A stretch of DNA of 64,000 nt from Opitutia bacterium ISCC 52. Lineage in GTDB: Bacteria > Verrucomicrobiota > Verrucomicrobiia > Opitutales > UBA2995. The stretch's first letter is position 1, and each line of letters begins with the position of its first letter. Below the pieces are notes generated by a model that saw only the letters and a list, made by a program, of their open reading frames with translations, did not search any database and was not told where the DNA came from. The stretch is taken from assembly GCA_014529675.2 (NCBI GenBank), contig CP076040.1, forward strand, positions 806,001 to 870,000. The letters are read 5' to 3'. Position numbers and translations under genes: made by a program. This document shows, piece after piece, positions 27,252-36,369 of the stretch.

Positions 27252-27431
27252 CTACTCCTCAGCTTGCAGCTGATCAATGAATGACTCGGCCTCTGCGATG
27301 GCTTCGTTCATCTCATTAATCAGATTCGCTACATCTTCCTCCAGACCGATGACTTCGTTACGAATCGACGCAATGGCGCGTGCATTGAGATTGTGCTTAA
27401 GAAAGATTACCTGATCGCTGAATAGGAACCG
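27252..27431 (-). pseudogene. 3' remnant of a DUF2959 gene
   Basis: A minus-strand frame without a start codon encodes SDQVIFLKHNLNARAIASIR, then EVIGLEEDVANLINEMNEAI and AEAESFIDQLQAEE before a TAG. This is the C-terminal block of DUF2959 proteins (FLKHNLNAxAIxxL ... DxxxLIxxMxxxIxEAxxFI). An in-frame TGA lies just upstream and the first about 150 residues of the family are absent, so it is a relic. It abuts the glycosidase-like remnant on the other strand. Confidence 0.65.
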
Positions 27432-27441
27432 TCACCTCTCC

Positions 27442-27999
27442 ATGGATGAACCGTACTGGGGCGGCACACTCGATGCGCGTTGCGAAGACAAAGAAGGAGC
27501 CTGGGCTGCACTCCAGGGATTTATGGCTTTGTACGATGTGACTGGAGAGCTAGCCTACCTCGATGCGGCGATTCACGCCGGTGATGTGGTGCTGAGCTAT
27601 GTGTATGTGTGGGATGTTGAATTACCGCCTGGCCGTTTGACCGATAACAATTTCAAAACCCGCGGATGGACGACCGTTTCCGCCCAGAACATGCACCTCG
27701 ATGTGTATGGAGTGCTGTGCACACCAGAGTTTTGGAAACTGGGTGAGCTGACTGGAAATAAAGATTACCAGCGACTCGCACGCATCATGTTGGTTGCCTG
27801 TGGCCAATTGATCGATCCGTCAGGCAGTCAGGGCGAACAAATGCACCAGACCAACTACGCTCAACATTACGACTATTAGGACCTTGACGGTGTCCGTGGC
27901 GACTACGTAGAAAACTGGAATGTTTATTGGATTTCCGCCCACTTCCTGGTTGCCACCTCGAAGTTGGATCAGATGGGCGTCGACTGGCTGAGCTGGTGA
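27442..27999 (+). pseudogene. Remnant of a six-hairpin glycosidase-like gene
   Basis: The frame DEPYWGGTLDARCEDKEGAW, GFMALYDVTGELAYLDAAIHAGD and LDVYGVLCTPEFWKLGELTG looks like the helical repeats of an alpha/alpha-toroid glycosidase. The frame reaches a TAG at 27877-27879 but continues in the same register with DLDGVRGDYVENWNVYWIS and SAHFLVATSKLDQMGVDWLSW to a TGA at 27997. No N-terminal half is present. So the gene lost its 5' part and carries a nonsense codon. The family assignment is tentative. Confidence 0.6.
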
Positions 28000-28010
28000 G
28001 GACTATTAAT

Positions 28011-28152
28011 GTAGCCACGGTGGTGACACCGAGGAGAACCCAGCTGAACTAGAGGACTGCATTGCGAGGACGCAATGGCCCTACCTTTCCTCAGTTCTTG
28101 AATGACGGTTCGTTTCCCTTTCTCAAGTAGTCGCGGTGGTAACAACGTGGAG
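28011..28152 (+). repeat. Imperfect pair of 26-bp intergenic repeats
   Basis: GTAGCCACGGTGGTGACACC at 28011 (continuing GAGGAG) is echoed at 28127 by GTAGTCGCGGTGGTAACAAC (continuing GTGGAG). The first copy can fold as CGGTG-GTGA-CACCG. They bracket about 90 bases of non-coding sequence after the glycosidase relic and before the end of the peptidase gene. Likely an interspersed repeat family; only these two copies were noticed. Confidence 0.45.
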
Positions 28153-28158
28153 CCATTA

Positions 28159-30042
28159 TCAGTTCATCTTATCCAGAATGGCTTCCATCTGATCCATCGT
28201 CTCCTCCATGCGTTTAACCAGCGCTCGGTAGGGTGCTGGTTGAGTGAGATCGACGCCTGCTTTCTTGAGTAATTCGTGTGGGTAGTCGGAACCACCGTCT
28301 TTAAGTAGTCGGATAAATCGATCGATGGCTGGTTGTCCTTCGGTTAACATGTTGTCGTAAAGAGCAGCCCCAGCTGTCTTGGAGGTGGCATACTGGTAGA
28401 CATACATATTATAATAAAAGTGAGGGATGAACATCCACTCGCGGGTGTAAGCGTCGTCAATAATAACTACGCCTTCACCGTGGCCATGGTAGCGGCGAAC
28501 AATCTCGGCATACATGGATGTGATCTTCTCACCCGATAGAGCTTCACCGCGTTCAATAGCTTCGTAGAGCGACAGCTCGAATTCAGCAAACATGGTTTGG
28601 CGGAAGAAGGTTCCGCGCATGGCTTCCAATCCATTTCCCAGGTAGGAGAGACGTTCTTTGTCGTTCTTGGCCTGCCGGATGGTATTTTCCTCCAAGAGTA
28701 ATTCGAGAGACGTGGACGGGATTTCTGCGATGAAGGTTGAGTAGTCGGCCGTTTCAAAGGGTTGTTCCGATTTGGCATAGAGCGTGTGCATGCCGTGACC
28801 CCACTCATGAGCAAAGGTAGAGACTGCATCGTAGGTCCCATTAAAGTTAAGCAACAAGTAAGGGTGCACGTCATAGGCTGAACCGTTTTGATAGGCTCCC
28901 GAGCGTTTGCCGGGTTGCGGATAAACGTGCATCCAACGCTTGTCCATCGCTTCGCGTTGCATGTTCACCCAGCCATCACCGAAGATCGACATGGCATCCA
29001 GGGTCATGGTCTTGGCTTGTTCCAGATCAAACTCCTGATCGAGTGACACGAGAGGTGGGTAAATATCGTAGTAATGCATCTGGTCGATACCGAGCATGCG
29101 CTTACGTAGTTTAAAATAACGATGCAGGGTAGGGAGGGATTTGTTCACCTCCTTCACCAGGGTTCTATAAATGTCCTCCGGCAGATTATCCTGAAACAGT
29201 TCCCGTTGCAGCACGCTGTCATAGTTGCGGGCTTTGGATAAAAAGACTTGGGCCTGCAGGTGAGAATTGAGGGTCATCCCAATGGTGTTTTCATACTCTC
29301 CCCATTTTCCCCAATAGGCATCAAAGACCTGCTTCCGATCGTCCCGATCTTCGCTTTGGCGATGGGTGGAATAGCCCTGGCTATTGATGGTAACCGTGTC
29401 GCCTGTTGAAAGCTCAATTTCCGGCCAGGGAATTTCTGCATTAGCCAGCAGACCATAGATCTTGTAACCAGCCTGAAGCGGTTGTGAGGCGGAAGCCAGA
29501 AGCTGTTCGCCTTCGTCGGTCAGGGTGTGGGATGCATTTCTCAGCGTATTACGTAGCGAATGAGCAAAGGGCGCAAGGCGTGGCTCTTCCTCTTGATAGG
29601 CTGCAATGGTGTCGGCCCCAAGCTTAAGGATCTCTGGGTCGATCCAGGATGCTGCCTCGGCTACACGGCTAAACATTTGTTGAGCGAGTTGGTCCTTCTC
29701 CTGATTAGGCGCATTCCCCAAGTCCTCGTCTGCCTTGAGACTGGCGTAGGAATAAACGCGCAGGGCTTTGCGGTAAAGGTCAGAAACCAGTTGGTGTGTT
29801 TCATAAAAACTCGTGGCGCCATCAGCTAGAGAACCTTTGCGGCTCTTGAGATCGTCCAGCTGAGCCAGCACACTCTCCCTCGCTGCATTCCAGGTCTCGT
29901 CGTTTGGATAGAGTTCGGTAAGATCCCAGACTGAAGCTGGGTCTACCTCTTTGGATTCGTGCTTATCAGCCAGAAGGTCAGATACAAGAAACAGGGTGAG
30001 CAGGAAAATTGTGTTCACTAGAAATATTTGAGTCAGACGCAT
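28159..30042 (-). CDS. Exported M3-family oligoendopeptidase (PepF-like)
   Basis: 627 residues from the ATG at 30042. The start RLTQIFLVNTIFLLTLFLVSDLLA is a signal peptide, unusual for the normally cytoplasmic PepF, so this form acts in the periplasm or is anchored there. VWDLTELYPNDETWNAA opens the M3B family domain. The zinc site is intact: H412-E-W-G-H416-GMH, with the downstream ELLLEE Glu ligand. It cleaves oligopeptides. Monocistronic, divergent from the PhoD gene. Confidence 0.92.
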   Translation of the reverse strand: MRLTQIFLVNTIFLLTLFLVSDLLADKHESKEVDPASVWDLTELYPNDETWNAARESVLAQLDDLKSRKGSLADGATSFYETHQLVSDLYRKALRVYSYASLKADEDLGNAPNQEKDQLAQQMFSRVAEAASWIDPEILKLGADTIAAYQEEEPRLAPFAHSLRNTLRNASHTLTDEGEQLLASASQPLQAGYKIYGLLANAEIPWPEIELSTGDTVTINSQGYSTHRQSEDRDDRKQVFDAYWGKWGEYENTIGMTLNSHLQAQVFLSKARNYDSVLQRELFQDNLPEDIYRTLVKEVNKSLPTLHRYFKLRKRMLGIDQMHYYDIYPPLVSLDQEFDLEQAKTMTLDAMSIFGDGWVNMQREAMDKRWMHVYPQPGKRSGAYQNGSAYDVHPYLLLNFNGTYDAVSTFAHEWGHGMHTLYAKSEQPFETADYSTFIAEIPSTSLELLLEENTIRQAKNDKERLSYLGNGLEAMRGTFFRQTMFAEFELSLYEAIERGEALSGEKITSMYAEIVRRYHGHGEGVVIIDDAYTREWMFIPHFYYNMYVYQYATSKTAGAALYDNMLTEGQPAIDRFIRLLKDGGSDYPHELLKKAGVDLTQPAPYRALVKRMEETMDQMEAILDKMN

Positions 30043-30178
30043 GCTTTGAATGTGTTTGGATTTGTTCACGCATGACAAGTCCAAGATGAGCTTTGTTCAT
30101 TTTTGTAGGTGAGGTTTTTAAAATCAGTCTCAGCTTTTCCTTGTTGAGTTGTTTCATTGGTGAAGTGAGAATAGCTGA

Positions 30179-31756
30179 ATGTCCTATTCCTATTATTCGC
30201 TTCCCGATACTCCCTTAATTAACCGTCGGAAATTTTTTCGCTTAACCGGTTCGTTGGCTGCGGCGGCCGCTTGGTCATCGGTTTCTGGTCAACCGGTTCA
30301 GCGGAACCCCAAATTATCGGCGTATCCATTTCAACTCGGAGTCGCATCCGGTGATCCGTCTCCTGACGGCGTAGTGCTATGGACACGGCTTGCTACGGAT
30401 CCATTGAATGGCGGTGGCATGCCGATGGAGCCAGTGGAAGTATCCTGGGAGATTGCTGCTGATGATAATTTTAGAAAAGTAGTGCAGAAGGGCACCAAAA
30501 TCGCCGTTCATGATTGGGGCCACTCGGTGCATGTAGAGCTCCAGGGACTTCAGCCAAGCCGCTGGTACTACTACCGCTTCAAAGTCGGCAATGAAACCAG
30601 TCAGGTAGGGCGCACGCGCACAGCTCCGCCCATTAATTCCACCCCCGACGAACTCCGATTTGCCTTCGCTTCCTGTCAGCATTACGAGACCGGACATTAC
30701 ACCGCCTATGATCACATGGTGCGCGAGGACTTGGATTTGATCATTCATTTGGGTGATTATATTTACGAAGGCAAAGGTGCCGACGGACGTTTCAGAAAAC
30801 ATCACGGGGATGAGATTTATACGGTGGATGACTACCGTACGCGTTACGCGCAGTACAAATCCGATCCTGCCTTGATGGCTGCTCATGCAGCCGCTCCCTG
30901 GTTGGTCACCTGGGATGACCATGAAGTCGATAACAACTACGCCGATGACGTTTCACAGGATAAGGGAGTGAGTTCGGCTCGTTTACTTCAGAGAAGAGCC
31001 AACGCCTACAAAGCCTACTACGAGCACATGCCTTTACGCTCGGCTCAATTACCTCACGGTCCAGATATGCCACTCTACCGTCGAGTTCCTTATGGAAATC
31101 TGGCCGATTTCTTTGTCCTGGATACCAGGCAATATCGCAGCGACCAGCCCTGTGGCGATGGAAACAAGATTCCCTGTGATGGCGTCTATGAGGAAGGCAC
31201 CTCAATCTTGGGGGTCCATCAGCGCAGCTGGTTGATGAATGGGCTAGAACATTCGGCTGCTCAATGGAACGTACTCGCACAACAAGTCATGATGGCAAAT
31301 CTTGATCGTCAGGTAGGCCCTGGAGTAGCGGTTAGTATGGATAAATGGGCAGCCTATGAATTGGAGCGTCGTGATTTATTAAATTGGTTCAATGAAGCCC
31401 AAATTACCAACCCAGTCGTTCTGACCGGAGACATTCATAAGAATTATGCCTGTGAATTGCTCCGCGATTTTAACGATCTTGATTCCAGCAGTGTGGGCAC
31501 CGAGTTTGTCGGAACTTCCATTTCATCCTCAGGCGATGGCTTCGATCAACCCGACAACATCGATCAGTTGTTATCGGAGAATCCATTTCTTAAGTACCAC
31601 AACGGTGAGCGAGGTTATGTTTCTTGTACTGTGAACCAAAAGGAATGGCGTACCAATTATCGGACCGTGCCGTTTGTCAGCAGACCCAATGCGCCCTTGA
31701 ATACACGCGCCAGCTTTGTAGTTGAGTCGGGGCGCTCGATTTTAAATAAAGTTTAG
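30179..31756 (+). CDS. phoD: PhoD-like alkaline phosphatase/phosphodiesterase, Tat-exported
   Basis: 525 residues. Tat signal NRRKFFRLTGSLAAAAAW at the N-terminus, then the PhoD N-terminal beta domain (FQLGVASGDPSPDGVVLWTRL) and the metallophosphatase core: FAFASCQHYE, LDLIIHLGDYIYEG, TWDDHEVDNNY, ANLDRQ and LTGDIHKNYACEL, which supply the iron/calcium ligands. It releases phosphate from phosphomono- or diesters in the periplasm and is usually induced under phosphate starvation; I saw no clear Pho box. Tat export fits cofactor loading in the cytoplasm. Confidence 0.93.
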   Translation: MSYSYYSLPDTPLINRRKFFRLTGSLAAAAAWSSVSGQPVQRNPKLSAYPFQLGVASGDPSPDGVVLWTRLATDPLNGGGMPMEPVEVSWEIAADDNFRKVVQKGTKIAVHDWGHSVHVELQGLQPSRWYYYRFKVGNETSQVGRTRTAPPINSTPDELRFAFASCQHYETGHYTAYDHMVREDLDLIIHLGDYIYEGKGADGRFRKHHGDEIYTVDDYRTRYAQYKSDPALMAAHAAAPWLVTWDDHEVDNNYADDVSQDKGVSSARLLQRRANAYKAYYEHMPLRSAQLPHGPDMPLYRRVPYGNLADFFVLDTRQYRSDQPCGDGNKIPCDGVYEEGTSILGVHQRSWLMNGLEHSAAQWNVLAQQVMMANLDRQVGPGVAVSMDKWAAYELERRDLLNWFNEAQITNPVVLTGDIHKNYACELLRDFNDLDSSSVGTEFVGTSISSSGDGFDQPDNIDQLLSENPFLKYHNGERGYVSCTVNQKEWRTNYRTVPFVSRPNAPLNTRASFVVESGRSILNKV

Positions 31757-31831
31757 ACGCAAGGGTAGCAGCTTTTGCCTTCCATTTTTCAGTTGTAGCC
31801 CAAGTAAAAAACACAAAGCCTATTAACTGTC

Positions 31832-32323
31832 ATGACCCGTCTTGCTTGCCTATTGAGTTTGATCCTCGCTCTGTCCGTTCATGGTCAGGGGCTTAACTTT
31901 CAATTCGATCCCGATGCTCGGCGCCCTGTCCAAAAGACACCGAAAATCACCGATCCCTTTCTGATCAAGAATGCAAAGCGGAAAGAGGTGGTTGAATTGC
32001 CGAGTGGGCTGCAGATTGAAATGCTCAATGTCGGTTATGGCAGAAAGCCAGGGCCTCGAGATACCGTTGTCATTGATTATAATGGATGGCTCACCGATGG
32101 AACCCTTTTTGATAGTTCCTATAAACGCGGTAAACCCGGTACCTTCAATGTGTCTGGAGTCGTCCAGGGTTTTTCAGAAGGCCTTCAACAAATTCGCATG
32201 GGTGGTCACGCCAAGATCTACATCCCCAGCCATATGGCTTACGGGAAAAAAGGTTCACCAGGCGCTGTGCCTCCGAATTCGACTTTAATATTTGAGATAG
32301 AGATACACGATGTGATTGAGTAG
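31832..32323 (+). CDS. Exported FKBP-type peptidyl-prolyl isomerase
   Basis: 163 residues with a signal peptide (RLACLLSLILALSVHG). The FKBP domain spans about residues 57-162: LPSGLQIEMLNVGYGRKPGP, VIDYNGWLTDGTLFDSSYKRGKP, VVQGFSEGLQQIRMGGHAKIYIPS, AYGKKGSPGAVPPNSTLIFEIEI. Key pocket residues (Tyr, Phe-Asp, Val-x-x-Gly, Ile, Tyr, Phe) are kept. A periplasmic folding catalyst. Monocistronic, 75 bases after phoD. Confidence 0.94.
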   Translation: MTRLACLLSLILALSVHGQGLNFQFDPDARRPVQKTPKITDPFLIKNAKRKEVVELPSGLQIEMLNVGYGRKPGPRDTVVIDYNGWLTDGTLFDSSYKRGKPGTFNVSGVVQGFSEGLQQIRMGGHAKIYIPSHMAYGKKGSPGAVPPNSTLIFEIEIHDVIE

Positions 32324-32525
32324 CTGTTTATCGCTCAGTCTGGGGACTGTCTTTTGGTTGGCGAATCGGCAGCTCGCGGAGGCATTATTTTTTCGTTAAT
32401 TATTTTTGTGGTAGCAATAACCGGTGTATTCGATCAATCTGCTGTCTAGTTTTAATGGCTTTCGAAAACACTGACTGTGGATTCTGATAATTTTTCCCCC
32501 GCCCTGAACACAATTTAAGCTCCTC

Positions 32526-34480
32526 ATGTCCACGACTCTTCAAGACAGCCCTTTACTCAGCTACCAAGCCTCAGTGAAGTTCTTCAGGCCATTAATCAGA
32601 TAGGTAGGACGGAGGACATTATCCTATCCGCTGATCAGGCACGCATAGCTTTAGCCGCTTTTCTTGAAAACAAGATATACATTCTGGATATTGATTTCGC
32701 ATCACCCGAAATTCGTATCACAGGTGTCAGAGTATTGGTTTCTGAGAATTTGAATGAGCCTAATGGTATTGCGTGTTTAGGCAACGATCACTTGGTGGTT
32801 TGTAATAGGGCCGAGAATGTTTCTGTCTTTCGGATTCCGGAGGCTTCTAATTCAGGGGAACCCATTCCCCCTATTGCTTTTATTTCGAGTCGAGGCATTT
32901 TCAGTACCAAGGTTAGGACGCCTGGCTCTGTGGCAGCCTATGAGGTTTCCAGCAACGAATACCGTATTCTGGTTTCGAACGATCAATGGCACTTTGTCAG
33001 TGCTCACAAGATTACTCTGGGCCCGTCTGTTCTCATTGAACATGAAGGGGTGTTGTTAGAAAATGAGCTCCAAATCCCCGATGGCGTTAGTATTAGCGCT
33101 GACCACCAATGGATAGCCGTGAGTAACAACACCGAAGGCGAAGTTCTCATCTTTGAAAATACTCCTGACCTGAACCGTACGACTTCGGCCGTGGCGAGGC
33201 TTCAAGGTGTGGTGTGTCCTCATGGCCTGGATTTTGATGCGCACGGCAATGTTTATGTCGCGGATGCGGCAAGCCCCTATTTGCATTCCTTTAAAATGCC
33301 ATCCGATGGATGGAAAGGGCAGCGTTTGAAATCCCGGCCAATTTTACTTATGGAGCGCGATACTTTTTATAAGGGCAGATTCGCTTCGAGAGAAGGTGGA
33401 ATAAAAGGACTCCACGTCCATAAGGCCAAACATATCCTGATGACTACTCATCAGCACGGAGTTCTGGAATTTTATGACCTGAATCGTTTCCAGGAATGTG
33501 CTTCCCATGTAGATGAAGAAGAATTGGATGCCATGCGTTTAGGAAGGGACCAAGAGATGTCCGGGAGCGCCGTCCTTTTCAGTCGTAGGTGGTCGATGAC
33601 CCAACGCTTGCGTGCTCAACTCGGTCGCATCAAAATTAAGTTGATTAACTTTCCAAGGCAATGGTCTGCATGGTGTAACCGACTTAGGTTGAGGTTCTGC
33701 AACCGATTTTCCCGGACTAAGATCAGTGATGCATCGAATGAAGTTGTGGTTTCCTCAGCTGCTCATGCGAGCCAGATTTCACATTTCTATCTCGCCATTG
33801 AGTCCATTGCCCAAGGGCTTCGAAAGCCGGGCAGGGCAATTCTATAGATCGCCGGCACTTGTAAGATTCCTGCTGCACTCAAGCGATTGCAAGACCGTGG
33901 ATTGGAGATCATCTTCAGTGAGGACTACGGAGCCCATACCAGCTACTTCGCCTATCTGAATTCAACAGAGGTCGATCCCTCCCAGCCATTGATTACGGCA
34001 AATCATAACAGGGTGTATCCATCGGAATGGTTAGACCGTTTGATGACAGCTCATCAGGAGCATCCATCCGTGATTCATTGTTTTGACGCGAAAAGGATAG
34101 GCATCAACAAGTATCATTTTGATCCCTTACATTTTTGGGATGTGAGTCAGGACGCACATCCTGACCGGCTTAACTTTTTAAATACGGAATTGGGCGTTAT
34201 TTATCCAGCTGAGTTTTTGAAGTTCGTAAAAGAACGGGGAACTGGATTTAGATCGGTTTCCCCGGATACGGAGGACGTTTGGATGAGTCACATGGCCTTT
34301 AAAGAAGAGGTCCTAATAGGCTCTCTCCAAAACGAAGGACTCGTTTTTGATCCGATCCCGGTTAAAGAAACCTACGATCTGCCTAGGATTCAGTTTATGT
34401 TCGGCGGGGCTCAAATTCAATTGGATCAAACTTACACTAGGGAAGATCGTCAGAAGTTGTTCCAGTTACACAGCGGCTGA
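32526..34480 (+). pseudogene. Broken NHL-propeller plus glycosyltransferase-like gene
   Basis: One long reading register from about 32553 to 34480 encodes NHL/six-blade propeller repeats (NEPNGIACLGNDHLVVCN, CPHGLDFDAHGNVYVADAA) and then a glycosyltransferase-like part (SDASNEVVVSSAAHASQISH, GLEIIFSEDYGAHTSYFAYL, ITANHNRVYPSEWLDRLM). The register is cut by TAG at 33845-33847, probably a former Trp, and the in-frame sequence resumes at once. The natural start, ATG at 32526, is in another frame, so an early frameshift is also likely. The ADDD metal motif expected in the transferase reads ANHN. All three defects point to a dead gene. The propeller half (32735-33847) may still be translated. Confidence 0.7.
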
Positions 34481-34642
34481 TTTAGGCAGTGCTGTGCTAA
34501 GAGTTGCTCCTTCAAATATTGCGATCCTGTTTCGTGACTACTGCGGGTGTAGTTTCCTTTCGTATTCTGGGAAGACCTTAAAATATCCTTTCTCAACGGA
34601 GGAACAGTATTTAGGCTACTTATTTTCACTTCATTCTACCCT

Positions 34643-36295
34643 ATGAATTTCCATATTTTTCCGAAGCTGTTTTTGGGAGCTCTCTTGTTCGTCCTTTGTT
34701 TTTCTATAACCTGGGCTCAGGCTCAGCGTCAGCGCCCGCAAGTCCCAACGCCGACCTTTGCCAATGCCGCCTATGGTGATCATCCGAGCCAAGTGCTGGA
34801 CTTTTGGCAGGCTGAAGTGGGGAATAGTGGACCTCTTGTCATCTACATTCACGGCGGTGGGTTTCGTGGGGGTTCCAAGAACGGCATCGCCGCAGCCAAA
34901 GTAAAAGCTTACCTGGAGCACGGTATCCATGTGGCATCCGTCGAATACCGCTTACTGGATGTAGCCAAGCTACCCGCTGCTCATGATGATGCCGTCCGTG
35001 CGATTCAGTTTATTCGCTCCAAGGCCAGAGATTGGAAAATAAATCGCAATAAGATCGGGGCCTTTGGGGGTTCTGCAGGAGCCCAATTAGTAGCCTATCT
35101 CGCCTGGCACGACGATATGGCAGATCCAGATAGTGAGGATCCAATCGCTCGCCAATCCACCCGTTTGGCTGCCGTGGCTCCTCTCAATGGACAGGCGACC
35201 ATGGATTTAGACTGGTGGATAGAAAACATTCCTGGCTATGAAGAACCTCATCGTAAGATAAGCGAATACACCGATCTTTCGGGAATCGCGTTAGATGCCG
35301 TGATCAAAGAAATCTCCGTCATCAACCATATCAGCTCGGACGATCCTCCCACCTACATGCGCTATGGAATGAAGCCGGATGATCAAATCCCTGACGACGA
35401 GCGACGGGCAGGTGGCTGGAAGGTTCACCATGTCAATTTCGGTGTCGCTATGGATGAAAAGCTAAGAAACGCGGGAGTCGAATCCACACTCAGTTATCCT
35501 CCCCTGGAAAAGCTCGAGGGATACTACGAAAACGAAGTCGAATTCTTTATTAACCACCTCCTCTGGGAAAACGGCCAAGATCAATACAAAGACTATGAGG
35601 CTCACAGCTTCACTGGTTCGTCTGGTGATTCCTTGAATTACCAGATCCTCAAACCCAGGAATTTTAACCCTAAAAAGAAATATCCCTTAGTCGTCTTTCT
35701 CCATGGCAGTGGCGGACGCGGTCCGGCAAATATTCGCAACGTAGTTGATGCGAGTATTCCAGCTCGATTGGCCTCTGACGATGTCTATGGGAAATACGAT
35801 GCTTTCTACTTGGTTCCCCAATGTCCTGGCCCAAACACCTGGGGGCAGGGAGATTGGTTGCTTGAGCGTTCACGAGCAAGCGGAAGGACTCCTCGTCCCA
35901 GTGTTCAGGATATTCTCTACGAGTTGATCGATGACACGATTGCGAATAACTCCATCGATACGCGTCGCTTGTATGTGACCGGTCTTTCCATGGGTGGTAT
36001 GGGAACATTCAGCGCCGTATCAGCCAGGCCAGACTTTTGGGCTGCCGCCGCACCGGTATGCGGAGGATGGGATCCAGCCGATGGTGCCAGCTTTAAAGAT
36101 ACTCCCACACGAGTCTATCACGGAGATGAGGACCAGGCCGTGGACGTGCAATATTCGCGCGATATGTTTGCAGCCATTAAAGCCGCCGGAGGCGATGTCG
36201 ACTACATCGAGTATCCGGGGGTGGGGCACAACTCCTGGCTCAATGCCTATTGGGAGCCCTCGCTCTGGAAATGGATGTTCAAACAAAAGCGATAG
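34643..36295 (+). CDS. Exported two-domain alpha/beta hydrolase (double esterase)
   Basis: 550 residues with a signal peptide ending about residue 27. The first domain (about 30-310) is a BD-FAE/lipase-like hydrolase: oxyanion HGGGFRGG, nucleophile Ser144 in GGSAGA, and a C-terminal VNFGVAMDEKLRN block. The second (about 320-550) is a PHB-depolymerase/dienelactone-like hydrolase: oxyanion LHGSGGRGP, nucleophile Ser449 in GLSMGG, Asp in YHGDEDQAVD and His in GVGHNSW. Both domains keep a nucleophile. Probably de-esterifies plant or algal polysaccharide decorations in the periplasm. Next to a sulfatase, it suits a polysaccharide-trimming pair. Confidence 0.88.
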   Translation: MNFHIFPKLFLGALLFVLCFSITWAQAQRQRPQVPTPTFANAAYGDHPSQVLDFWQAEVGNSGPLVIYIHGGGFRGGSKNGIAAAKVKAYLEHGIHVASVEYRLLDVAKLPAAHDDAVRAIQFIRSKARDWKINRNKIGAFGGSAGAQLVAYLAWHDDMADPDSEDPIARQSTRLAAVAPLNGQATMDLDWWIENIPGYEEPHRKISEYTDLSGIALDAVIKEISVINHISSDDPPTYMRYGMKPDDQIPDDERRAGGWKVHHVNFGVAMDEKLRNAGVESTLSYPPLEKLEGYYENEVEFFINHLLWENGQDQYKDYEAHSFTGSSGDSLNYQILKPRNFNPKKKYPLVVFLHGSGGRGPANIRNVVDASIPARLASDDVYGKYDAFYLVPQCPGPNTWGQGDWLLERSRASGRTPRPSVQDILYELIDDTIANNSIDTRRLYVTGLSMGGMGTFSAVSARPDFWAAAAPVCGGWDPADGASFKDTPTRVYHGDEDQAVDVQYSRDMFAAIKAAGGDVDYIEYPGVGHNSWLNAYWEPSLWKWMFKQKR

Positions 36296-36369
36296 CTCGT
36301 TTTCGTTTTGTCTTCTATCTGTCTCCCTCTTCGTCTTACTCTTTCTCTGTGTCTATTACTACAAACCTT

